In this document: positions 11,863-21,239 of the stretch, piece by piece | Position numbering within the stretch: the stretch's first letter is position 1 | Layout: each line of letters opens with the position of its first letter | Origin: Apostichopus leukothele | Lineage: Eukaryota > Echinodermata > Holothuroidea > Aspidochirotida > Stichopodidae | DNA length: 28,636 bases | NCBI GenBank assembly: GCA_010014835.2 | Contig: JAAAKB020000020.1 | Location: 1,112,676-1,141,311, forward strand | Direction of reading: 5' to 3' | The notes under the pieces: generated by a model | Told to the model about the DNA's origin: nothing | The model's input: only the letters and a program-made list of their open reading frames with translations | Database searches by the model: none | Position numbers and translations under genes: made by a program

Positions 11863-13395
11863 GTGAGTATATCGAACTTTCTCAAGGCTAGGCCTACCGT
11901 TACTCGTTAGGCCCACAGAGGAATGTTTTACTTTTAGTGTTAATGCTTCCCCTATTTTCTTGCACCCATGTCCAATGTTGATACATGTTGTTAGACCAAT
12001 GTCAAAATCACAGTTGTCTTTCCCTACCAGCATGAAAATAAGATCCATTCGATCGGTATTCATCCCAATCTTTTTCAATGTCAACTCCGTCAGAATTTTA
12101 TATTGCTTTCAGCATGACAAGTTATTGTCATGAATATTTGAAAAATGGAAGGGTACTACAGACTATACTATGCTCATACCAGCTTCTTAAACCGATTTAC
12201 TTGATGTGTCTATAAACTGTCAATAATCTGTCAATATCTTTGTCGAATTGAAGTTTCTTTGCTATTGTTTAAATTGCTTTGCATTCCTTTATGGTCACTG
12301 GCCTTGTTAACAGTATTTCTTTTTTCTAGTATCCTGCATATCATGTTATTTTCCACTGTACAGTATAGTGTGTTATGTTTTCTTCTTTATGATGACATGA
12401 GAAATAAATTTGAATTGAAAAACCAAAAGAAACTCAGCAATAACTATCACCCGCAATCAACGTGTCTCTCGCCCACAATAAGTTCCTTGCATTTTGTACA
12501 CATATCATTTGCATAGGCCTCACTGTACATGAAAAATATTTTCTAACATTCTAGCACAATCTTAGCTACACTTCAAACTTTACAACATGGTATAAGGACA
12601 TATGTGCAGTATTGAAAGCTCAAACTTGTTAAAAAATTGTTCTGATCAAAATTAGAGATTCAGTTCACTACCATGAGTTCCTGTGAAAACTTCCAACATT
12701 TGAAAATTTAATTTTGTCAATAACAAATGGGCCTGGATGAATTCAGTTTGATTTTTCGTTTTCCTCACAGGGGTCTACTTACGGTAGCTTGGTAAAATAT
12801 TTGGACCAACTCTAAACAATGTATGATAATATTTCAATTCTGATACTATTAGCTCCTGTAGATTGACATATTTGAAACCGTTACACATTTGAAAGCAGTT
12901 AATACCTTATATCCATGATTATTAATCTTACATGGTTATATCTTCTTAAGTTTAACTCTGATCACTGGCAGGTTTCACCCTATTTGAATTTTCAAGAAAA
13001 AGCTTAGTACATCAGTACTTAATGCAATGCTTTCAGCAAATCCCTTCAAGTATTCTTTAAAACAAAGATGTAGATTGCCTTGCGTGCAACTACTCTCCAA
13101 ATTGCATGGTTTCCCCATTCGTTTTGCTAGAGTTTTTCCAATTGATGTTTTTTTTGTCAATTTTCAGAAATTTTGCAACCAACACCCCCCCCCCCCCCCC
13201 CCCCCTCTATCGACCATATGATTCACATACATACAATATACCTCTGTTCATATTGAGTAGGTATAATTCTTCGTATTGCCTTTTGATGACAAAAATATGC
13301 TTGGTTGGGAGAAGGGAGTTAGAGGGCGGGGGCTCAGACTTGTGTAATGGGAGATATTAGCTTTATCTCTCTGCTGCAAATTAAATGTTAAAAAA
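11863..13395. other. Non-coding interval with no firm feature
   Basis: Apart from the possible small terminal exon at 12771-12815 and the poly-C tract near 13.19 kb, no supported gene or known repeat is visible. The TTTGAATTGAA motif after an AATAAA near 12.40 kb resembles the end of some LINEs but has no recognisable body. Confidence 0.5.
13185..13205. repeat. Poly-C tract, 21 C
   Basis: An uninterrupted run of 21 C on the + strand, in a T-rich context. Confidence 0.95.
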
Positions 13396-15411
13396 CTATA
13401 CACGTATCATCTGTAGCCACATTTGCGACTCTATCAGACTCCAAGTTATTTTGCCGCGGAATTGATCCTGGTAAGCACACATGTTAGCATTCTTAAACTT
13501 AAAGTTGGTTGTAAGGTAGTCAGGAACTTTATGATTACTTCTTCTGATCCTGAAGATATAATACTGTACTTGTCCATGATAAAGTCCATCTCCCCAGACT
13601 GAGGCACCCTTTCCTTCAGCTAACCTGTCAACGGCGCTGTTGGTGTTTAAGGCGTGTGTCGGCCTCCAACAAGTTTCTAGTATTTTGAAATCTATTCCGT
13701 AATGTAATAACACCGCCTGACAATTTTATGTAGTGACTGCACTCCCGAGGGTACCATATGGCTGTATCCTATCATTTTGTTAACTAACTCAATAAGGATT
13801 AGAAACAGCTTTTCCACTTTGATAGTAAGCTGGACTTTTTTCTGTTTCTTTCTTTCTTTCATTTTTGCTGCTATATATATATATGTATATAACTGTAAAC
13901 CTCATCATCTGCCTTTGGAGATAGTAACTTTTTTATCCCGAGGCTTTTCAGCTCCTCGGCGTAAGCTTGTTCTTTGCCAGAGATAACTTTGAGGATTAAA
14001 CGCAAATTAATTTCACAACTTAGAGGCGTCGTCATGACAGAATGAGCATAGAGGTGTGAAATTACATTTACTGGTTTCATTGATGCTGAGAGGGCGGAAA
14101 AGAATTCCATGGAGAGAAGCTGAAAGGATTTTGACATTTGAAGTTAACAATCTGTTTGTTACAGTATATTATATATAGTGTATTCATATGTCTCGTATTA
14201 ACCCTGTACAGTGGTATAACTGCACAGTGTTTTTTATAATCCATAAGGCATATGTACAGTACTGTAGAAGTTATCTTAAAAAGTATATCATTTGTGTACT
14301 TAACGGCCTATGAAGCTACTTATTAATATTAATAATTATAGTATTGAAATGTATTCATTATGAATTACTGTACAACAGTAGGTTATAATCAGATCATCAA
14401 TAAAGTTGTCAGGAAATTCCCCAAAGATTTGCCATTATTCACAAACTTTCCACACTTTATGACAGTGTCAAAGTTGTCAAAGTACAGTATGTCACTGCAG
14501 AGTGCAGAATGTATAACAACCTGAATGTTTTTACTTAGACTGGGTAAGGGGGAGGGGGTAAGCAGATTTTGTTTAAGTGGGTCGGGGAGAATTTCTCCCT
14601 CCACCTCAGTTTACAGAATTATCCCCCATATTTGAGGTTACATTCCACCCTGTGGTTGAACAAAATGTTGGAGGTTGAAATATGTTGTTTTTTTTTAGTT
14701 ATAATTTTGTTTAAATTTTGTTTATAGCAAATATTTTATTTGTGAGATAGTTGTAAAAATCCAGTGGGGTTACGTTGCTCTTTAATGAAAGCAGTCTGTG
14801 ATATTTAAATTCAATTGGAAGATTGGAAATGCCATACATTTACTTATGTTCCCCTTTAAAGTTAATGGTAATGGTTACATAGTAACATTATAAAATGTGG
14901 AGGTTTTCAAAATAACATTTGTTGATTTGCATTTTGATGGACAACTTTTGAATGAAATCAATCCAAAGGAAACTATATAATTGTCTGGAATACTCGCCGT
15001 ACTTTTTCAATTTGCGAAATTGCCCCCAAAAACTACCAAATGAATGGGAATTTTGTTGTAACAATTACACTGTACTGTTCACAAATATTCACAGATCGAT
15101 CAATATTAATCCTTTATACTGATTTTGAGCCCTTTCTGCATAACTCCCATTCTAAATATTTAACACCGATCAGGGAAAATCTTACTTGGTATCGCATCCG
15201 GTCAAACTACTGTACTATTGTAAAGATGTATCACAGCTTTTGTACACAGGTCTCGTACTAATTTAACGGCATTGAAGACTCGCCCCAAACCGCGTGCGGC
15301 CATCTGAAAAAGTTAACTTTCTGTTGCTTGCATTTTTTTCGTGTCCTACAAAATGCAGACAGTAATGAAACGTGATACCTTGTTATCTTTAGCTGGACCT
15401 GGGATGTCCAT
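13396..15411 (-). CDS. Hypothetical three-exon gene of unknown function
   Basis: Model on the minus strand: exon 1 is 15411-15379 (ATG, MDIPGPAKDNK), exon 2 is 14119-13901 (73 codons) and exon 3 is 13716-13396 (107 codons with TAG). The total is 190 residues. All junctions are phase 0: AAG|GTATCA to CCTTTCAG|CTT, then GAG|GTTTAC to ATTGTCAG|GCG. The second donor is weak. Long open frames in AT-rich DNA with sensible splice sites on both sides support coding. Exon 2 contains LILKVISGKEQAYAEELKSL, which looks helical. Exon 3 contains a Trp/Tyr-rich stretch (GASVWGDGLYHGQVQYYIF) typical of a beta-rich fold. I recognise no family and see no signal peptide or membrane segment. The 100-N gap lies about 170 bases upstream of the ATG, so a promoter or earlier exon could be missing. 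An out-of-frame ATG precedes the chosen start, so exon 1 is the least certain part. Confidence 0.4.
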
Positions 15412-15478
15412 TGCTGAATTGTTTGTACAGTGCTTTGGGTATTGACCGCAGTATGGAACGCGAAAAGGGCAACCATAT

Positions 15479-15583
15479 TTCGTTGTCTAAACTAAGTTTG
15501 TTGCTATCTAAACTAAAGTTGTTGCTGCTGTTTTATCATGTTGTTGCTCAAACTTACGTTGTTGTCTAAACTTACGTTGTTGT
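15479..15583. repeat. Short tandem repeat beside the assembly gap
   Basis: Imperfect copies of GTTGTCTAAACT and GTTGTTG follow each other up to the first N. The last two units, TTGTTGTCTAAACTTACG-like, are nearly identical. The array runs into the gap, which is a likely reason why the assembly broke here. Its true length is unknown. Confidence 0.75.
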
Positions 15584-15683
15584 NNNNNNNNNNNNNNNNN
15601 NNNNNNNNNNNNNNNNNNNNNNNNNNNNNNNNNNNNNNNNNNNNNNNNNNNNNNNNNNNNNNNNNNNNNNNNNNNNNNNNNNN
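15584..15683. other. Assembly gap of exactly 100 N
   Basis: Exactly 100 N characters, a conventional length for a scaffold gap of unknown size. Order and orientation across it depend on scaffolding evidence that is not visible here. Confidence 0.95.
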
Positions 15684-16220
15684 AGGAACTGTTTGTACTG
15701 ACAATACCAGTGCTTTGAGAGCATGATATTGGAGTACAGTTTAGAGAGGTATTAGCATTATGAAATTGTCCCAACTGTCTGAACATTATTAAATCCATAG
15801 TCATTGAATAATTCATCACTATTAAGCCACACCCTTAACTGTTAAGTATGTTCTCACTATTAGAGCAAAATTAACTAAAAGTATCATAAAATTTCTGTAA
15901 AAGTCAAATAAAAACAAGGTGTAGTAATTTTTTGCACTCGGGAACAATATCTCAAGGAGGGAACATTTAAAGAAAGTAAAAAATTCAACATGATTAATAA
16001 ATTTGGCATAATTCATGATAATCAAGGTGTAGTTAATAATTATATAATATTCTATGATTCTGTAGATATCAAGGTGTTTCATGAAATAACTTGCCCAATT
16101 ACACCTCATTACCTATGAAGGATGCCAATCCCTGTCTTACTCCAAACCTATATCGAGGTCTTCACTGCAAAGTATGCTTGATCAATGATAGTTAACTTTC
16201 TCACATGTTACTTCTGGAAG
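15684..16220. other. Interval without a recognised feature
   Basis: AT-rich sequence between the gap and the 55-bp array. The open frame on the minus strand (16109-15822) is rich in Ile, Leu and Tyr, has no domain and lacks splice support, so I do not call a gene. Confidence 0.5.
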
Positions 16221-16420
16221 TGGAGCTACGTAACTTCACAACCAAACTAGTCTTTCAATGAGGTGAGGTCGGGCGTGGGGCTACGTAACTTCACAACCCA
16301 ACTAGTCTTTCGATGAGGTGAGGTCGGGAGTGGGGCTACGTAACTTCACAACCAAACTAGTCTTTCAATGAGGTGAGGTCGGGAGTGGGGCTACGTAACT
16401 TCACAAACTAGTCTTTCATG
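16221..16420. repeat. 55-bp tandem repeat, three full units and one shortened
   Basis: CTACGTAACTTCACAACC begins at 16226, 16281, 16336 and 16391, an exact period of 55. The first three units differ by only a few bases, and the fourth lacks part of the middle. High identity suggests recent amplification. The array lies just beyond the probable 3' end of the EGF/laminin-G gene. Confidence 0.92.
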
Positions 16421-16517
16421 CACTGGATTTTTGCATTTTGGAGAAACCATTACAAATGGCGACAGAGTTTTGGCATCAGATTTACTTACAAACAGGTGCT
16501 ACTGCTGCTACTAAGCA

Positions 16518-16999
16518 TTTATTGAAATAATAATAATAAAAATATATTTAAAAACAAAATTCAGTTCAGACACTGACATGATTTGAAAGACATCAACTAA
16601 TGCCTTTGGCAGTTTGGGAACTTTTGACAAAATGAAACACTATTTCTGGGAGTTTCAACAAAAATTTATCTATGACTATAAAAAATTCAGGAACTTGTTT
16701 CTTTGATTTTACAATCCACACTTACTGAGGATTTACATGTACATGCAGCTCTACAAAAGCTTCAGTTTGATAGCTGTAGTGTTGCATTACAAACCACTTA
16801 CCAACTCTAGAAGACATTCTTAACTTTGTAGCTACACAAAAGCTACAATTTGATAGCTGTACAGTCTTGCATTACAAACCAGTTGCCAAGAAGATGTTGT
16901 GAGCTTTTGCAGCTACAAAACATGCTTCAATTTGATAGCTGTTTTGGTATCACTTTACAAACCAGTCACTAAGCTTTAAAGGACCTTCAGACTTTGCTG
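16518..16999 (-). other. Probable 3' UTR of the EGF/laminin-G gene with polyadenylation signal
   Basis: AATAAA on the minus strand (16523-16518) lies about 480 bases after the TAG stop. It is the first canonical hexamer in transcription order. The UTR so defined contains three diverged copies of the coding end (see the 84-bp repeat). Confidence 0.5.
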
Positions 17000-17050
17000 C
17001 TAGACGCACGCTTCAATCTGGTAGCCATACTTTGCTTTACTGAAGTCGAC
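16744..17050 (-). repeat. ~84-bp tandem repeat that includes the end of the laminin-G coding exon
   Basis: The + strand words GCTTCAGTTTGATAGC, GCTACAATTTGATAGC, GCTTCAATTTGATAGC and GCTTCAATCTGGTAGC occur 83, 82 and 86 bases apart. The last lies inside the terminal coding exon. Matching flanks (ACAAACCA-type on one side, TTTGCAGCT-type on the other) extend the similarity over most of each unit. Read on the minus strand, the coding copy gives YQIEACV-stop. The UTR copies give YQIEACF, YQIVAFV and YQTEAFV in the same relative frame. The array thus contains duplicated coding ends placed after the stop codon. Confidence 0.75.
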
Positions 17051-20000
17051 AAAGGCCTCATCGCTGCCAATTTTGACATTTTTTAAACATCCCTCGAAGG
17101 AAGAGTCAAATAATCTGTTTGTAAACGATGTTACGTCTTGATTTATTCCAAATCCACCTGTAAGTAAAAAAAAGAAGGAATTGAAGTTAAACAAAGTCAG
17201 CTTACATACCACATTAAACAAAGAATTCATGCAAATTAAAGAGTAAGAGAAAGCAATTTATTACCACATATGTAAAGAAAAGCTGAAAGTTATCTCAGCT
17301 GTCAATTTAGGAATCTCAAATGACTCCCCATCCAAACTACCACCTCTACCTTCCCCCATCCCCACTCAATACCCACCCATCCCAAACTTCACCCCTACCG
17401 TAAGTTACACTTCTATGCGATGACAACTCACCGAAGTGATAATGGCCCTGTGTATCGAGACTAGAGTAGCTGCCCCCTATATCCTGGGTAACGGGCAGCT
17501 CATTGTCAAGGAAGATGGTTACCGTGGTAAAGGATCTAATATAAGGAAGAAAAGATGTGGATGATGGAAGCTAAACGTGTTAAGTCTGTAAGAACATCAA
17601 CAAAACACAAAATGTACGGCTTTGCAGGACTTTCTACTTAATGACCGACATTGAATGGATTATTGAAGGATTCCACACTAATAACATCCTAAAAACATGC
17701 TAATGTTTGTGCAATAACATCTCACCAGCACAAAGTAGTGACTGATCCAGAATTGGTTTGAAACTGGACCCAGGAGGCAAGCAACGGTGAATACTAAAAT
17801 TACTGCTGAAAAGTCGTTGCTATAAGAAACCATGCTTGGATGGTGAGGAATGCCCCCTCCCAAACCTGCACGTGAAGAATCCTTAAATATTCCCATAGTG
17901 TACCTCAGTTTGGTCAAATATATGTTTGTAGTTCAGTTTTAGTGACCCCCAAAACATTTAACAGGGGTTTGAGGGGTGGGGGGGCCTTCTCCCTGGATCC
18001 ACCCCTGTAAAGACATGGTGGGGTGGGTGTAAGAGTCCCAGTAACAACATGGGTTTAGCTTGTTACTGATTCACACGTTGCCAGGGAATAATGTATCCGG
18101 TATTGCATCATTGCAATATGCTATGTAGAATGAGGCAACGTTCTATACAAGTCCATAGATGTATAACAGTTTTTCACACAGAAACCATAATATTTTTCAG
18201 AACTGACTTTTCAAAACTGCAACACAAACTTTGGACACTAAATTAATCCCTGATTGCCTCTTAAAATGCTCTTGAGATGATCAAGGACTCGTTTCATGAC
18301 GACAATCTCAGTCTAGGGAATGACTACAACAAATTCCAATCTCTTGTAGTGTTAGTACGAACGATACAACCCATTTAAACCCCTATTCTATGGCAAGATT
18401 GTATATGATAAGTCTCCTTTTTCCCACTATTTTCTTTTTAAGGATGTGATTTCTGCCAATGGGCAGAAATCTGAAAACGTGTTCAATAGCTTCAAGAAAG
18501 ATCAATAACAAACTATGCTGTTCTGTAGACAAGGAAATAAAAACTTTCTCAAGTATAAATATAATTTGAACTCTTACTTATATCTTATAACATAGCTGCC
18601 CATACGAGAGCATATGAAACACGTTCCATACCTGAGTATAATAACAGTGTGCCAAGAATCATGGTTAACGTCAGTGGTATGGATGATTAATGTTGATGAG
18701 TCATGTCCAAGATGAATCCTGAACAATCAAAACAGGTGGAAAAAGTAATAAATTAATGCACTTATTATGTGTTAAGAAGGGACTAACTATGCACTATCAA
18801 TGTGTTAACTATGCACTATCAATGTATTAACTATGCACTGTCAATGTATTAACTACGCACAATTAATGTATTAAATGCACTATATCTGTTTTATCTATGC
18901 ACTATTAATGGACTAACTATGCACTATCAATGTATTAACTATGCACTATCAGTGCACTAACAATGCACTATCAATGTATATCTATGCACTATCAATGTAC
19001 TAACTATGCACTATCAATGTACTAACAATGCACTAACAATGTATTAACTATGCACTATTAATGTATTAACTATGCACTGTCAATGTACTATGCACTATCA
19101 ATGTACTAACAATGCACTAACAATGTATTAACTATGCACTATCAATATATTTACTACGCACTATTAATGTATTAACTATGCACTGTCAATGTACTATTTA
19201 CTATCAATGTATTAACTATGCACTATTAATGTATTAACTATGCACTATCGGTGCACTAACAATGCACTATCAATGTATATATATATGCGCTATCAATGTA
19301 CTAACTATGCACTATCAATGCACTGTTTTTCGCATCATCAATGCACTAACATGGCAGTAATTATGCAATATCGATGTGCTAAATATGAAGTTAGCTATGT
19401 GCTATGACTGCACTTCCATTGCATCACCAATGCACTAAGTACTATCAATGCACTTACAATGAAGTGACTATGCCTATCATGCACATCATTGTATTATCAA
19501 GTCTTTAAAATTGCACTAACTATACACTAAAATACTACTTTGCACCACCAGTGCAATTACTATGCACTAAAACTATGCACTCTAAATGAGTAAAAGGATA
19601 TACTTGGAGCAATAAGTTGCTTGCAAAGAATATTTTCTAGACTTTCATGTGTGCTCGTAGTTTGCACTGTGACTCACAACTTGTTTTGGAACAACATCCA
19701 TGACATCAATAAAAATCCAATCTTTAGTAAACAAAGAGAAAACAAAATAGACACATCCATGCTCATCCTCCACCAAGTCAAAACTTACCCCACTTTAATA
19801 TGCCCGTCTTCCAGCCCCAGAGCCAGGTAATCCCCCGCTCCACCACCCACAGGTAACCCCACCCAGAGTATCAGTCCGTTCTGGGACTCGGTCTTGAAAG
19901 AGACGGACAGGTTAGTCCGTGTAGGAGCAGAGATGTTGTAATCTTTGTCAATGAACAGTAAAGAACTCTGAGGGAATAACCTGATGCTGGTAGAAATGTT

Positions 20001-20594
20001 TACAGCTGTAAAACAAACAGATAAACAAATTAATAACTGGAGGTTAGTCAACATGAACTTATTTTAACAGTAACACTCATGTTGGGTGAAGTGACACTCT
20101 TACTGGGGTGAAGTGACACTCGTAGTGGGTGACGTGACACTCTTACTGGGTGATGTGACACTATTACTGGGTGAAGTGACACTCTTACTGGGTGAAGTGA
20201 TACTCTTACTGGGTGAAGTGACACTCTTAATGGGTGATGTGACACTCTTACTGGGTAAAGTGACACTCTTAATGGGTGTCCAGTTACTCAAACTGGATAA
20301 AGTTACACTCTTGCAGAGTAAAGTTACATATAATTTCTATCTGTTGTCAAGTTCTTTTTGCAATAATTAAAATGCTTTTTGCTCTATTGTTTTCCAATCA
20401 ATCATACCGAAAGAAAACCAAGTATATATTCTTAATATAAAAAACTCACATTGGTTACAGAAAGGACCTGTCCAGCCGAGGCTACAAACGCAGTCATAGG
20501 TTTCCGATTCAAGTCGAGGCGAGCAAGTTCCATTATTCATACAGAGATGCCCGGTGCAGTAGCTAATGTCAGCACAGGTCTCACCTTCAAACGG
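17000..20594 (-). CDS. EGF/laminin-G protein, 3' exons: one EGF module and C-terminal laminin-G domain
   Basis: Five exons on the minus strand: 20594-20450, 20005-19789, 18718-18632, 17535-17432 and 17157-17000 (TAG). Phases match at all four junctions. The first exon holds the end of one module (PFEGETC) and a full six-cysteine EGF (YCTGHLCMNNGTC ... YDCVC ... GWTGPFC). The other exons form one laminin-G domain: NGLILWVGLP, DYLALGLEDGHIKVG, HDSWHTVIIL, HYHFGGFG and FEGCLKNVKIG, ending YQIEACV. The paired Cys of LamG and the GLILW and F.GC motifs are present. No transmembrane segment follows, so this is the C-terminus of a secreted or matrix protein. An EGF followed by a terminal LamG fits agrin, perlecan, pikachurin or eyes-shut, and I cannot choose between them. 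The 5' part is absent: the next exons upstream belong to a FARP-like RhoGEF. Confidence 0.88.
17739..18007. mobile_element. Possible degenerate hAT-type element
   Basis: The right edge CCTGGATCCACCCCTG (17992-18007) has the look of a hAT terminus ending in CAG/CTG with a GGATCC core. The left edge GTGACTGATCCAGAATTGG near 17739 could be its worn partner. An internal ACAGGGGT...ACCCCTGT inverted pair also surrounds the G/C-rich block at 17960-18008. I found no clear 8-bp target duplication. It lies near the second-last coding exon, in an intron of the laminin-G gene. Confidence 0.3.
18783..19560. repeat. 22-bp minisatellite in a laminin-G gene intron
   Basis: The core ACTATGCACTATCAATGTA repeats every 22 bases, well kept to about 19340 and then decaying to scattered TGCACTA words near 19.56 kb. 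Variant units alternate (TGTATTA, TGTACTA), and some subunits have deletions. The array fills most of the intron between the two halves of the laminin-G domain, 18719-19788. Confidence 0.9.
20070..20330. repeat. 21-bp minisatellite in a laminin-G gene intron
   Basis: About twelve units with the core GTGACACTCTTACTGGGTGA and a period of 21. Because 21 is a multiple of three, several frames stay open on both strands, giving VTLLLGE-type repeats on plus and SVTSPSK-type repeats on minus. The array lies wholly in the intron between the EGF exon and the first laminin-G exon, so these frames are unlikely to be translated. Confidence 0.9.
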
Positions 20595-20931
20595 CTGAGG
20601 AAAAAACACAAAAACAAAGAATAAATATCCTTCTTTGTTTCACAATTTCATATCACAAGTATACCTATCACTTTACATTTTGTGTTGAGTTGTAATATTG
20701 TGTCGCAAGGATGTGTCAATGTGTAGTATAGAATGTAACTACAAAATAACTACAGGTATTTTGCATCAATTTCAACCAGAAAGATTACAATATGTATATC
20801 AGTGAAGTGACTTATCATCGGTCATCTAGTTCATTGCAGTAAGTTAAATGACCATTCATGTCAACATGATTGGGAGGGGGTCAATAGCAAGTATCATGTC
20901 CCTGGATTACATGATAAATATGGTCACCTTA

Positions 20932-21161
20932 CTGGAGTGTTAGCTCAGTGGTAAACGCTGGTGCCTTCCAATAATAAGGTCCCCGGTTCGAGTCACTCCA
21001 AGATTAATGTATGTCGTCCACTTACAGAGTTGTTGACAATTGACAATTCATAATCATTGACGTTAAATATGAATGTAAGAGGCTGACTTCGGTCAGCTTG
21101 CGGCTTTGATAAGCCAATGATGGCTTCTTTGCGAGTTCCTACTTGCAGGAGGATCTAAAAT
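20932..21161 (+). mobile_element. tRNA-derived SINE, nearly full length
   Basis: The head is tRNA-like, with polymerase III A box TAGCTCAGTGG (20941-20951) and B box GGTTCGAGTC (20985-20994). The acceptor-like ends TGGAGTG (20933) and CACTCCA pair perfectly. A tRNA-unrelated body follows, with three hairpins in a row near the 3' end: GCTGAC-TTCG-GTCAGC (21082-21097), GGCTT-TGAT-AAGCC (21102-21115) and TCCTA-CTTG-CAGGA (21137-21150). It ends in TCTAAAATACATAC and a long (ACAT)n tail. A 3' end with a tetranucleotide tail is known for SINEs mobilised by CR1/L2-like LINEs. That partner is inferred here. The T-arm is broken, so this is not a working tRNA gene. A second copy of the 3' end opens the window. 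Confidence 0.85.
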
Positions 21162-21225
21162 ACATACATACATACATACATACATACATACATACATACA
21201 TACATACATACATACATACATACAA
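21162..21225. repeat. (ACAT)n microsatellite, SINE tail
   Basis: About 16 perfect tetranucleotide units continue directly from the SINE 3' end. The purity and length suggest a fairly young insertion or later slippage. It ends about 15 bases from the last FARP-like exon and is a natural point for assembly error. Confidence 0.92.
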
Positions 21226-21239
21226 ATTAACTCTCTTAC

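Noticed and set aside
12395-12422. LINE 3' end (AATAAATTTGAATTGAAAA)
   Set aside because: The terminal phrase is suggestive, but no reverse transcriptase or recognisable 3' body precedes it and no tandem tail follows.
20048-20370. Repeat proteins on both strands of the 21-bp minisatellite
   Set aside because: The openness follows from a 21-bp period. The array is inside an intron between two phase-matched coding exons.
20932-21000. A functional tRNA gene
   Set aside because: The A and B boxes and acceptor pairing are present, but the T-stem does not pair and an extra base disturbs the D-arm. The sequence also continues into a SINE body with a microsatellite tail.
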